Source: an uncultured Saprospiraceae bacterium (GTDB lineage: Bacteria > Bacteroidota > Bacteroidia > Chitinophagales > Saprospiraceae). Taken from it: a stretch of 36,851 bases of DNA. The notes beneath the pieces were generated by a model. It was not told the origin of the DNA, searched no databases, and saw only the letters and a list, made by a program, of their open reading frames with translations. Positions 28,701 to 34,958 of this stretch are shown here, piece after piece. Positions within the stretch are counted from its first letter, which is position 1. Every line of letters starts with the position of its first letter. The translations under genes and the position numbers were made by a program. The DNA lies in the NCBI GenBank assembly GCA_937941765.1, contig CALDGQ010000143.1, forward strand, positions 1-36,851, read 5' to 3'.

Positions 28701-30405
28701 TCAAGATGGCCAAACAGAAACGATTATTTATGAATTAGCAGATGAATGTGGTAATGCACAGACTTGTTCATTTACTGTTTCATTACTAGCACCAAGTACG
28801 GAATGTCCAGATGCAATTACAGGATTTGATTATATGGGTGAATTAAATGGCCATAAATATTTCAAAGCATTGCAACCAAAAATTTGGATGGAAGCACAAC
28901 AAATTGCATCAGACTACGGTGGGTATTTGGTTTCGATAAATAGTGAGGAAGAAAATGAATTTATCAGAAATAATATTTCTGTGATTACAATGATTGGGTT
29001 AAATGATGTTGAGAATGAAGGAACATTGATTTGGGATTCAGGAGAACCAGTTGGATACAATTTTGTAGAAACTGCAAATGATGCTGAAGGAGATTTTGGT
29101 GCAATTAATTTCTGGAATGGAGGTTGGTTATTTATCAATCAATGGGTCCAGAAACCATACATCATTGAGTTTGCTTGTCAACCTGCTGGACCAATCTTAA
29201 GTGTTGAGTGCATTGACGACATTGTAATGACTGCAGATCCAGGTGTTTCTTCAATGGCGATTAATTGGGAACTACCGTTTGCAAGTACAACATGTCCAGA
29301 TGGTTTAATTACAACGACACAGTTGACAGGGTCAGGAAGTGGAGCACTCTATAATGTTGGAGATGCTGAATTGATTACTTACGAATTTGAAGACGAATGT
29401 GGAAATGTTGAAAGTTGTAGCTTTAATGTTGCATTAAATGCTTTTGCATTGACATTTGATGTAGATTGTCCACAAGATATTTTATTGTCAGTAGATGAAG
29501 GTACTTCAGGAGCAATCGTTAATTTTGATAATCCAATGGTCTTTTCGAATTGTCCGAATGTTCCAAATGTGACCATAACACAAACAGCAGGTGCCGCAAG
29601 TGGAAGTTTTTATCCAGTTGGAACCAGCCTTGTTTCGTTTGACATTGAAATGGATTGCAATGGTGGAGAAGTTTTTATCCAACAATGTGCATTCAACATC
29701 ACTATTGAAGAAAATAGTGCCAATTGTCCAGACCAATTAGCTGACTTTGAATTTTTAGGAGAATTTGGTAGTCATCATTATTTTTTAGCTCAGAATCCGA
29801 GTACTTGGGCATATGCACATAATGTAGCAGAAAACTTAGGTGCATATTTAGTCTCAATTACTTCCTTTGAGGAAAATGAATTTTTAAGATCCAACATTAG
29901 TGATATTGTCATGACTGGTTTACATGATCAAAATGTAGAAGGACAGTTTGAATGGGATTCAGGAGAACCATTTGACTATTCTTATGTTACAGATGGCAAT
30001 TTAGCGGATAGTGATTTTGGGACCATCAATTTCTGGAATGGTGGATGGGGAACCGTCAATCAATGGGTTCAAAAGCCATATATCATTGAGTTCTCCTGTG
30101 GCAATACTCCTCAAGCTAGAATGAACTTTGGAAATGAGATTTCTATCAACAATATATTTCCGAATCCTACAAGTAGTCAGATTACAATTGATGTAGAAAG
30201 TACTTTTAGAAACTCAACTACTGTTCAAATCTTTGATGTTTTCGGTAAGCTAAAAATGGAATTACCAATTGAATTAAGAGAAGGTAGCATGAGAACATCA
30301 TTAGATGTAAATGAATTAGATGCAGGAATTCACTTTGTTAGAATTAAAGGAAATGATGCTAGATCTAAATTTATAAAAATCAATCAAGACAGCGTTTTCG
30401 ATTAA
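19708..30405 (+). CDS. giant T9SS-exported FG-GAP/L-domain/FN3/HYR/C-type-lectin surface protein
   Basis: I chose the ATG at 19708 (3565 residues) because it directly starts a signal peptide (MRKTLTTSLCTF...ILNAQ); a GTG nine codons earlier is less likely. Residues 26-350 carry about seven FG-GAP/VCBS repeats with Asp-rich loops (DINGDGMTD, DFNGDGKGD), forming a probable propeller. Residues about 353-945 hold three leucine-rich, receptor-L-like modules, each closed by a Cys-rich cap. Then come nine FN3-like modules mixed with HYR modules. Four C-type-lectin-like domains lie at about 2334-2462, 2555-2683, 3032-3160 and 3340-3466. There are 13 HYR modules in all, four of them in tandem (2688-3030). 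The T9SS domain starts at IFPNPTSS (about 3480). Probably a surface adhesin. Nearly all modules have paired Cys residues. Confidence 0.93.
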   Translation: MRKTLTTSLCTFLCALISIPILNAQIDFVANNFAANGVIDLYFADINGDGMTDISSSSYWWANNGDATFEQSYLQQIGFKIPIDMDADGDMDFVGEDYDNNLVWWEQSGSSFIKHVLENQASPNYFWELSLADFNGDGRMDFSVTFVQQVFNGNNYYTSWWENTGTDVVIKHPVSDSAKSYPFDIDGDGDMDLIGQKSNSAQRPQPNTVTWFENTGYGNFIPHLIYSSDEYPGSIQAGDFNGDGKGDIVFGRPFSVFWNDGNNNFTLSPISAANLEDIIIADLDNDGKDEIISQYAGLRYHQYNTTNSFAQFDLIPSVSLYNIADLDADGDIDIGYINPNDPTVRYLENVGTICPAGGIIEINAQSELVAFGNAYPDCDNLDATLLLSGSDITDLSPLSQFTTISSLRITYCDILMNLNGLNPDLQVTGTLYIAYNETLMNCNIEPLCNKIAADEENIELFNNAAQCFNLTNVLQFCGADCGIGDIYFEDDYTPSQFLAEFPNCKNVYGDVEIYSSDYSNLTFLSNIENIYGDLLLVGNSNITSLDGLQNLKYVKGRFVVSGSSSLTSLDGIENLKVGELFNVDSNPLLSDISALDHSIGNPNIFNFDNNPSVSNCTVEALCIYAYNPNAIIENNGANCSSPEAILANCSGYCPSADVVINNQADVDAFAAQYPYCQNLPVSLTIDNDFSLIDLSGLQVITSIEGDLIMESNASLRSLVGFENLTNIEGNLTIKSHTQLGSLDPLLSLANVGGDILIQSNSAIKNVNGFESLSAVGGSLTILKNGNLKNLDGLTNLTSISTDLLIQENLRLENIDGLENVTSVGNDLLVEENPALTNTDGLQNLETVGNVLKIFDNDKMTSVNLSALTSTGDLRLSGNGALYDITSLNHAMSINYLYFDYNTSLSYCAVQGVCDYLAVNNNYAMNINADGCEVSTTVDANCSSTDALVCSGGYASSVSDPDNIVLTMSPAPNTTGHIISVGSTPGGTDILENENIGGAATYTLSGLDYSTTYYLNIVGYSAFDVRTGCPEQTFTTGDAALPMCVTISSPVDGSVDNPLYSDLSWPALMGNPNYRVSLGTSAGGTDIINNADAGSMTSYSVPNLAAGTTYYASVTPYNATGSAATTCNEISFTTETIIVLDCVLFSIPTNNTSDVGIDIDLSWTAVSDATGYLLNMGTTSGGTDILNNVNSSGTNYVLPDLEYNTAYYLTITPFNAEGSALNCNEITFTTEGPPPTGCTNLLMPSNNAVNVPINTMITWNPVDNVYGYFISAGYASGGTDILNNVDAGNVQSYTLPSLNYNSQVYITITPYGESGDAMNCAEESFATALPPAPNCTTLSSPINMQEEVPVNTTLTWNPVSEANGYLVTIGTGSGSADIADNIDIANGNSFDPGLLEYETTYYITIVPYNEGGSSTGCTEEQFTTGSNPVPSCTQLSSPLNGATDVATNAVFMWDAVSDATGYLLSVGLIAGANDIMNNFDVGTATSFDMGTLGSAFTYYVTITPYNANGNAVNCVEESFTTIGTPTSVFFLSCQLDITQQVTNGETSATITWAEPTAETTCPVGTATISQDAGPANGSTFQAGQFETITYLAIDDCGNIAECTFVVGVELPLGCTTITNPTNNASNTTHEPQISWEEVIDADGYILTMGTTPTGNEVYDNVDVGLNDTFDAGTLDYNTTYYLTIIPYNNNGNAFGCETISFATAPYTEVTIDCFGTSTFQPLPGQDTLTVFWEVPIGTTTCPSGNYTIEQVFGDLNGTNLFVGYEGSVVYAITDECGNYDDCTYIIQVVENPVQWYPECPENVIVSTSDANGIVVSYADPFMETNCVDGTSSIDQTSGLSSGSMFPVGTTLNEFNLSLSCNGEPYNASCNFNVTVNYTPNTVNCTQLVDPINDQINVNTDITLLWNIVGGADGYLVSIGTTPSGSELFDNFDNGNVNSFDPGVLELNTTYYVRITPYDDNGNAIGCTEESFTTEQEQSVITVTCQENETYEVVQGTSNSIFVTWDEPIVSTTCPSGIYTIQQLSGPQNGTSLNVPGGFSVVYRITDECGGVEICDFVIGAVYVPLEFSTTCASGMTVETTDPNGIIVDYVVPTVNTNCTQGVISVNQTTGLPTGSFFPLGENPQYYELSLNCYGQVSQDDCLFFINVYYVPPCTNLTSPVNGATNVPINSTLSWNPSLEAVGYNLSVGTTAGGVDILENFDVGNVTTYDLGELAYGTEYFVKIVPYHFRREAVDCIEESFTTVAPFEFNISCMNDMVIEASTEAGEIAVFNEPTINTNCTQGNSSITQIAGLPSGTLFPEGVTTIEYEVTLDCNGTTYAETCSFNVTINYNPSDCPDAIPGFTALGEFDNHKYFISDSQSTWMNASATAASNDAYLVSINDAAENEFIRSMIGNNIVFIGLNDANTEGNYVWDSGEPLTYNFIETPSSDLAEDFANMNFWSGGWAFDNQWVQRRYIIETTCGPVATSLTVECPTNVNVNIPLDQTSAIVTYDLPTYLTSCASNENVVVNLISGMTSGSAFNVGTTDIVYEVELTCGDEILTEMCQFSVTVEQSEVNCVEEIAGFSFLGTYNDHNYFLSDNIQSWPNAAMTAAANDGYLVSMNDANENEFVRSQIGNNIVFIGLSDAQSEGNYQWQSGAPVDFNFIETAGTNPDEDYANMNFWSGGWAFDISYVQRRFVMEVECGPQAPQMTVNCPLDQIFIAESGETGAPVNWSIPTATTTCADPNITYTQVAGALNGSTILVDQPQMISYEISDACGNIEVCSFSVTLESTSATLNVNCPDNQVYIADPGATSGIVNWNDVTATTTCATQSITYSQLSGPSNGSIFQVDQPELISFEVTDLCGNIGTCSFTVTLASVSATLAINCPQDQIFIANPGETSAIVSWQNPTATTTCPGSNITYTQINGPANGSLFQVDQSQTITYEIADDCGNIQSCSFNITLSATSATLNVNCPSDQVFSVPAGQGSMAVTWQVPTATTDCPSQNTTSTLMSNVANGSIFQDGQTETIIYELADECGNAQTCSFTVSLLAPSTECPDAITGFDYMGELNGHKYFKALQPKIWMEAQQIASDYGGYLVSINSEEENEFIRNNISVITMIGLNDVENEGTLIWDSGEPVGYNFVETANDAEGDFGAINFWNGGWLFINQWVQKPYIIEFACQPAGPILSVECIDDIVMTADPGVSSMAINWELPFASTTCPDGLITTTQLTGSGSGALYNVGDAELITYEFEDECGNVESCSFNVALNAFALTFDVDCPQDILLSVDEGTSGAIVNFDNPMVFSNCPNVPNVTITQTAGAASGSFYPVGTSLVSFDIEMDCNGGEVFIQQCAFNITIEENSANCPDQLADFEFLGEFGSHHYFLAQNPSTWAYAHNVAENLGAYLVSITSFEENEFLRSNISDIVMTGLHDQNVEGQFEWDSGEPFDYSYVTDGNLADSDFGTINFWNGGWGTVNQWVQKPYIIEFSCGNTPQARMNFGNEISINNIFPNPTSSQITIDVESTFRNSTTVQIFDVFGKLKMELPIELREGSMRTSLDVNELDAGIHFVRIKGNDARSKFIKINQDSVFD
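27770..28797 (+). repeat. four tandem HYR modules, about 255 bases each
   Basis: Within the giant gene, modules begin near 27770, 28030, 28285 and 28540. They share NCPxDQxF, TATTTC, NGSxFQVDQ and CGNIxxCSF at the same spacing, and the nucleotide sequences are visibly similar. This is the most uniform repeat block in the gene, suggesting recent internal duplication. Confidence 0.75.
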
Positions 30406-30415
30406 ATAGTATTTA

Positions 30416-30475
30416 AAAATCCAACACACACTTCCTTTGTCTATATTGATCTTAGGAAGTGTAGTGTTGGATTTT
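30416..30475 (+). terminator. terminator of the giant lectin gene
   Basis: AAAATCCAACAC (30416-30427) pairs with GTGTTGGATTTT (30464-30475), and ACTTCC pairs with GGAAGT further in, with a one-base bulge. A T-rich tail follows. It begins 11 bases after the stop codon. Confidence 0.85.
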
Positions 30476-30489
30476 ATTTTATTATCGAC

Positions 30490-30625
30490 AACTAGCCTTA
30501 TTCTGTTTCTGCGCTTTTAAATATGCATTTTTTGCGTCCTCCTTGTCTGCGGTTTCTGTGTAAGAAATTCAGCGAATCAAGATTCTTTGTGTTCTATTTT
30601 TACTTCGACTTCGCTCAGCACAAGC
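30490..30625. repeat. dispersed-repeat-like intergenic sequence
   Basis: The stretch includes GCGTCCTCCTTGTCTGCGGT and TTCGACTTCGCTCAGCAC, phrases I associate with dispersed intergenic repeats in Bacteroidota genomes. It is richer in G and C than its surroundings and has no credible gene. The identification rests on recall, not on a second copy in this window. Confidence 0.35.
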
Positions 30626-30678
30626 CTAATGTGATCTGTTTGTTAAAATACGTCCTAAGCGCCTCAACACATCAAACC

Positions 30679-31044
30679 TCACTTCCTCTTACTTTTACTC
30701 TTCTTAGCCAAAGGATTAAAATCAATCGCTTTTTGAATCCAGAATTCTAAATCTTCGTCTGCATCAATTCCATCCGGATAAATAAAAACAAATCCTCTCA
30801 TTGCCTTGCCAGTGAATTTCATTTCGCGGGCACCCGCTTCCTCCAAAGCTGCTTCATAGGCCTCTTTCCCAATTCTGGCCATCAAACGATCTTCTTCCGT
30901 TTTACGATCAATATCAACTCCAACACACATTTTATCATCCACCATAAAGATGAGTCCACCCATCATTGACTTTTCTCTAAACGCAATTGATTTATCATTA
31001 AAAATTTGTCGAACACGGTCGGCTAGAAATTCATCGTATGGCAT
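30679..31044 (-). CDS. TfoX/Sxy N-terminal-domain protein
   Basis: The 121-residue protein matches the TfoX N-terminal domain: an opening helix (YDEFLADRVRQIF), FREKSMMGGLIFMVDDKMCVGVD, a LMARIG strand, and MKFTGKAMRGFVFIYP near the end, followed by a Lys-rich tail (KKSKSKRK). It has only this domain and lacks the C-terminal half of Sxy, like many stand-alone family members. Competence regulation is known for Gammaproteobacterial TfoX, but the role of single-domain proteins is not established. It is the only minus-strand gene in the right half of the window. A -7-like TATTTTTG lies at 31106-31099 on the minus strand. Confidence 0.9.
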   Translation of the reverse strand: MPYDEFLADRVRQIFNDKSIAFREKSMMGGLIFMVDDKMCVGVDIDRKTEEDRLMARIGKEAYEAALEEAGAREMKFTGKAMRGFVFIYPDGIDADEDLEFWIQKAIDFNPLAKKSKSKRK

Positions 31045-31537
31045 AATAAATTAAAATTTTACTTGATTCTCCATTTTATGATTTGCTCTAAAATAATGCA
31101 AAAATATATTGTTATGAATTAGTGAATAGTCATATGATGACTCCGTATTAGAGCCGATTAAAATCTATGGTTTTTTTTTTAATATGTCAATTAGATAGAT
31201 TTTTTGACGTAATTTAATTGTTATGACTGATTAAACTCAATTTTCCTTTAAAATATTTTACGGTTACATTTTTAAAATACACATATTGAATAATTAAATA
31301 ACAAAAAACATGTAGAATATTTGCTATTTATAAAGCCTCTTTTCCGAATATTATTTGTTGATAATCAATATTTTATAAAGAATGTTCTAATTTTATCTTT
31401 TTCGTGATTTCATTACTTTTTACAACAAATTGCGTCATAACTAATGTTAATAAAAATCATAATATAGTCAATCTATTTTCATTAAAGATTGTTAAATTAA
31501 TGTTTTCAAAAATCTAATAAACAAAACGTACTAACTT
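31045..31537. other. divergent AT-rich intergenic region
   Basis: About 490 very AT-rich bases between the TfoX-like and DUF1508 genes must hold both promoters. Only the minus-strand TATTTTTG at 31099-31106 is visible; no clear TAnnTTTG precedes 31538. A small palindrome, TTGATAATCAA, lies near 31358-31368. No coding frame or long repeat was seen. Confidence 0.5.
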
Positions 31538-33130
31538 ATGAATGACGACTACTTACCTTCGAAAAGTTACTCGGGACATGAATCCGGTAGCGATGGTTTT
31601 AGTTCATTTACCTTGGAAGATCAATTCTATTTTGCTTATTCAGAAAACGGAACTTTAAGACTACGTAGTCAAGGTTACGCTTCAGAAAAGTCGAGAGATA
31701 ATGGAATTGAATCTGTCAAAAAGAACATGGTAAATAAAGAGATGTTCAAGGCAGTTAAACAAGAAAATGGTAAATGGGTCTTGTCTTTAAAGGCAGCCAA
31801 CCACCAAGAAATTGCAGTTAGCCCAGAGGTTGGGTCTGAAGCTGAAGCGATGGCACTGATGCCAGGAAGCAAAAGCTCAACTGCAGGCGTTAGTTCTTTT
31901 GCAGCAGCACCATTGATGTCTAAATCGTCTAGCGGCGGCGGAGGAGGAAAGGATGAAGGAGATAAAGATGATGACTATTTGGCCGTAAAAGAATATGAAG
32001 GACACTCCAGATCTGCTGAGCATCCTAACGTTGCTTTTTTCAAACACAGCAACGGACAATTCTACTATGCAGTTTACAACAAAGATGGAAGTGTTAGATT
32101 GAGAAGTGAAGGCTTTACAGACATGGATAAACGTGATCGTGAATTTAATGCAACAATGCGTTTGCTTGACGATGCACAATACTACCATGTATTCGAAAAA
32201 TACGGGAAATACTTCTGTGTTTTGAAAGATGAAAAAGGAAATGAAGTAGGGCGAAGTGGTGCCCAAGGATCTAAGGCAATGGCATTAGGCTTTGTACCAT
32301 TAGCAGGTGCAGCTGGAAAAATTGTCAATGTTACTGAAAAAAGAAATGTTGTAAAGAGTTCTTCTAAGAAAGAATTCTTAGCATGTAAAGCATATAGCGG
32401 ACATGCAAAACACAAAGCACACAGTAATATCAGCACTTTCAAAGGAAGTGATGGTATGTTGTATTTTACGGTCTTAACTTCTGGAGGAGAGACAATGTTC
32501 AGAAGTGCAGGGTACAGAACAGAAGCAGCTCGCGAAAGTGGGATCAAAACTGCTTTACGTGTTTTACCTAAACGTGATAGCTTCAAAGTCGAAAAAGAAG
32601 GTGCTGAACACGTGACAGTACTTCGTGACGAACTTGGAAATATCATCGGTAAGAGTTGTGGAAAAACTGAAGCAGCAGCTTTAGGATTAATTCCAGCAGC
32701 TGCTGTGGTTACTTCTAAAGTCGTTAGTCGAAAAGAAGTGATGCATGAAGCTGGTGCCTTTAAATCAATCCAAAAGGAAACAGTTAAAAAGGTGAAGCCA
32801 GTTGTCAAAAAGACACCACCACCTCCACCAAGAAAGGTGACAGTAGCTCCAGTAGCAGCAGCGGCAACAGCAGCAGCAGCTCCAGCGGCAGGTTGTGCAT
32901 TCAAATGGTGGTGGTTATTACCATTACTTTTGATTCCATTATTTTTCTTATTACGTGGATGTTGGCCAGCAGCAGTTGCTCCGGCAGTAGTTGCAACACC
33001 TCCACCACCTCCACCACCAGTTGCAGCTCCAGTTGAGCCTGCACCAGTTAAAGTGGCACCGGCACCAATTACTCCTGATGAGTATGAAGCACCGAAGACG
33101 GTTTCTGGAAATAAGGAATTAGGATACTAG
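31538..33130 (+). CDS. triple DUF1508 (YegP-like) repeat protein with C-terminal membrane helix
   Basis: The 530-residue protein has three ~110-residue modules (about 3-112, 147-255 and 279-388). Each opens with (D/K)(D/E)(Y/F)L..K.Y.GH, then F.F...G.(M/V)R.RS.G(Y/F)....R..GI, as in the DUF1508/YegP fold. Pro/Ala-rich linkers follow, then one strongly hydrophobic helix (WWWLLPLLLIPLFFLLRGCW, about 466-485) and a Pro/Ala/Val tail ending KELGY. There is no N-terminal signal, so the repeats may be cytoplasmic with the tail outside, or insertion may be signal-anchor-like. Related Bacteroidota proteins that I recall carry an OmpA-like or other domain after the helix; this one does not. Function unknown. 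Confidence 0.82.
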   Translation: MNDDYLPSKSYSGHESGSDGFSSFTLEDQFYFAYSENGTLRLRSQGYASEKSRDNGIESVKKNMVNKEMFKAVKQENGKWVLSLKAANHQEIAVSPEVGSEAEAMALMPGSKSSTAGVSSFAAAPLMSKSSSGGGGGKDEGDKDDDYLAVKEYEGHSRSAEHPNVAFFKHSNGQFYYAVYNKDGSVRLRSEGFTDMDKRDREFNATMRLLDDAQYYHVFEKYGKYFCVLKDEKGNEVGRSGAQGSKAMALGFVPLAGAAGKIVNVTEKRNVVKSSSKKEFLACKAYSGHAKHKAHSNISTFKGSDGMLYFTVLTSGGETMFRSAGYRTEAARESGIKTALRVLPKRDSFKVEKEGAEHVTVLRDELGNIIGKSCGKTEAAALGLIPAAAVVTSKVVSRKEVMHEAGAFKSIQKETVKKVKPVVKKTPPPPPRKVTVAPVAAAATAAAAPAAGCAFKWWWLLPLLLIPLFFLLRGCWPAAVAPAVVATPPPPPPPVAAPVEPAPVKVAPAPITPDEYEAPKTVSGNKELGY

Positions 33131-33151
33131 AATTACAGTTCTAAATTAGAT

Positions 33152-33186
33152 AAAGGAGTTATTCATTCATTTGAATAGCTCCTTTT
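33152..33186 (+). terminator. terminator of the DUF1508 gene
   Basis: AAAGGAGTTATTCA (33152-33165) pairs with TGAATAGCTCCTTT (from 33172), with one T.G wobble on the plus strand, and is followed by a T run. It begins 21 bases after the stop. Confidence 0.85.
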
Positions 33187-33189
33187 TTG

Positions 33190-33220
33190 TTGATTTATAT
33201 TAGCTTTTATTGTATATTTG
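33190..33220 (+). promoter_or_regulatory. primary-sigma promoter of the cytochrome peroxidase gene
   Basis: TTG (33190-33192), a 20-base spacer and TATATTTG (33213-33220) match the Bacteroidota pattern TTG-N17-23-TAnnTTTG in full. It would give a leader of about 118 bases and starts just beyond the upstream terminator. Confidence 0.6.
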
Positions 33221-33345
33221 CAACGTACTTACTTACCAACATATCAACCGTTTTTTACCATAATCGCAGTATTGAATGTAGCGTGTTAAACAGCTATCTT
33301 GTAGTATTCCCCGTTACATACATAACAAAAACATTTTCCCTTATC

Positions 33346-34698
33346 ATGCATTATTCATCTTATAAAAGAGGAATAGGATTGCTTTGTCTTTTCCTATTTG
33401 CCATTTCATCTTGTACGAAAGATAAACTGTCCAACCCAACAGATAAAATTCTTACAGAGGCCATCGAATCGATAGCTCCAACAAATAATATACGAGATTT
33501 CATTCTTCCTTATAGCTCTGATCTAGATAATCTACCTCAGGATAAAAACAACCGATTGACTGCTTCTAAAGTAAATCTTGGTAAGATGTTATTTTTTGAA
33601 ACAGGTCTTGCACTAGATGCATTGCATGATCTTGGTCAAGGAACTTATTCTTGCGCTACTTGTCATGTACCATCTGCTGGATTTATGCCAGGTGCCAAAC
33701 AAGGAATTGGAGATGGCGGATTAGGGTACGGAGATAAAGGAGAAACTAGAACTAAATTGTTTAATTATACAGAAGAGGAAATTGATGTGCAGGGTGCTAG
33801 ACCACTTAGTTTGATAAATGTTGCCTTTACAAAGAATACCAGTTGGAATGGCCAATTTGGTGCCGATCATAACAATATAGGTACAGAAGATTTGTGGAGT
33901 GAAGAAACTTTAACAGAAGTCAATCACCTTGGCTATTCAGGAGTCGAATCTCAGAATATAGAAGGCATTAAATTACATCGAATGGTGGTCAATAAACCTT
34001 TGATGGATGAATACGGTTATACGCAATGGTTCAATGCTGCTTTCCCAGAAGTCCCTTATGAAGAACGCTATAATGAAGAAACTGCTGCACTCGCAATATC
34101 TGCATATATCCGAAGTTTAATTCCAAATCAAGCACCTTTCCAGAAATGGTTGCATGGAAATAGAGACGGGATGACCGAGTCTCAAAAATTAGGAGCTGTT
34201 TTGTTTTTTGATAAAGCAAAATGTTATTTATGTCATAACAATACAGCACTCAATAATGCTGATAATTTCTACGCAATTGGTGTCAAAGATCTGCACGAAA
34301 CAGATGCATTCAATACGTCAGAATCAGATCGCAGAAATTTAGGACGTGGAGGTTTTACTGGAAAAGAAGAGGACTTATATAAATTTAAAGTTCCTCAGTT
34401 ATATAATCTCAAAACAGGTGGTTTCTATTTTCACGGAAGTAGTAAAAATTCGATCAGAGAAGTAGTGGAGTATTTTAACAATGGAGTATCTGAAAATTCA
34501 AATGTCTCAAACGATAAAACAAGCAATCTTTTCAATCCACTAAATTTGACCACTGATGAAATAGATCATTTGGTTGAGTTTTTGGAAAATGGACTCTATG
34601 ATCCAAATATGACTAGATATGTTCCAGAAGAAGTTTTGTCTGGAAATTGTTTTCCTAATAATGATCCTATTTCTCGGATTCAATTGGGGTGTGAGTAA
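33346..34698 (+). CDS. di-haem cytochrome c peroxidase family lipoprotein
   Basis: I placed the start at the ATG at 33346 (450 residues), which begins a lipoprotein signal (GLLCLFLFAISSC); the frame is open further upstream but that part lies in the leader. Two haem c motifs are present: CATCH (about residue 103) and CYLCH (about residue 293), with the family's spacing. Other family features are LGKMLFFETGLA, RPLSLINVAF, AALAISAYIRSLIPNQAPF and FKVPQLYNL with a nearby FHG. Members (CcpA/MauG type) reduce hydrogen peroxide with electrons from small cytochromes or modify proteins oxidatively. It is lipid-anchored in the periplasm or on the outer membrane. A full promoter match lies at 33190-33220. 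Three hairpins follow the gene. Confidence 0.9.
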   Translation: MHYSSYKRGIGLLCLFLFAISSCTKDKLSNPTDKILTEAIESIAPTNNIRDFILPYSSDLDNLPQDKNNRLTASKVNLGKMLFFETGLALDALHDLGQGTYSCATCHVPSAGFMPGAKQGIGDGGLGYGDKGETRTKLFNYTEEEIDVQGARPLSLINVAFTKNTSWNGQFGADHNNIGTEDLWSEETLTEVNHLGYSGVESQNIEGIKLHRMVVNKPLMDEYGYTQWFNAAFPEVPYEERYNEETAALAISAYIRSLIPNQAPFQKWLHGNRDGMTESQKLGAVLFFDKAKCYLCHNNTALNNADNFYAIGVKDLHETDAFNTSESDRRNLGRGGFTGKEEDLYKFKVPQLYNLKTGGFYFHGSSKNSIREVVEYFNNGVSENSNVSNDKTSNLFNPLNLTTDEIDHLVEFLENGLYDPNMTRYVPEEVLSGNCFPNNDPISRIQLGCE

Positions 34699-34733
34699 TT
34701 TGAAATGGAAATCGGAAAAAATATCGTTTTATT

Positions 34734-34855
34734 AGATATGGGATGTTCCCATATCTAGGTGTTTATATCGTTCCGTTGGAACTTCGTGGATCAAAGTTCC
34801 AACGGAACGATATAAACACCAGTGTTGGGAAAATCCCAACACAAAATCCCAACAC
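34734..34855. repeat. three consecutive perfect hairpins plus tandem 13-mer
   Basis: Hairpin 1 has 10-base arms (34734-34743 and 34747-34756) with a 3-base loop. Hairpin 2 has 27-base perfect arms (34758-34784 and 34794-34820) and a 9-base loop; each arm has its own inner palindrome (GTTCCGTTGGAAC and GTTCCAACGGAAC). Hairpin 3 pairs GTGTTGGGA (34822-34830) with TCCCAACAC (34834-34842). AAAATCCCAACAC is tandemly repeated at 34830-34855. There is no T run, so these do not look like ordinary terminators. Such clusters recall REP/BIME-type elements. Confidence 0.85.
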
Positions 34856-34958
34856 AAAAATCACATCTCACAATTCCCCAACAAAAATATCTGTTGAAAA
34901 AATTCAACTAGTTATAGTATCTTCACTACCTAATTTCAAATACAAACTTTAATACAAA

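Noticed and set aside
15242..30405. Diversity-generating retroelement targeting the C-type-lectin domains
   Set aside because: DGRs often vary lectin-fold proteins, but there is no reverse transcriptase frame and no template repeat matching the ends of the lectin domains anywhere in the window.
32182..32904. 240-residue antisense open frame
   Set aside because: It lies fully inside the DUF1508 gene on the other strand, is Ala/Thr/Pro-rich and has no recognisable domain. It reflects the codon use of the real gene.
34743..34952. 69-residue open frame before adenine deaminase, or an N-terminal extension of it
   Set aside because: It is made largely of the hairpin cluster and tandem repeat, and a TAA separates it from the deaminase frame.
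34699..34958. Purine riboswitch before adenine deaminase
   Set aside because: The perfect hairpins do not match the purine aptamer: its conserved junction and loop-loop bases are absent.
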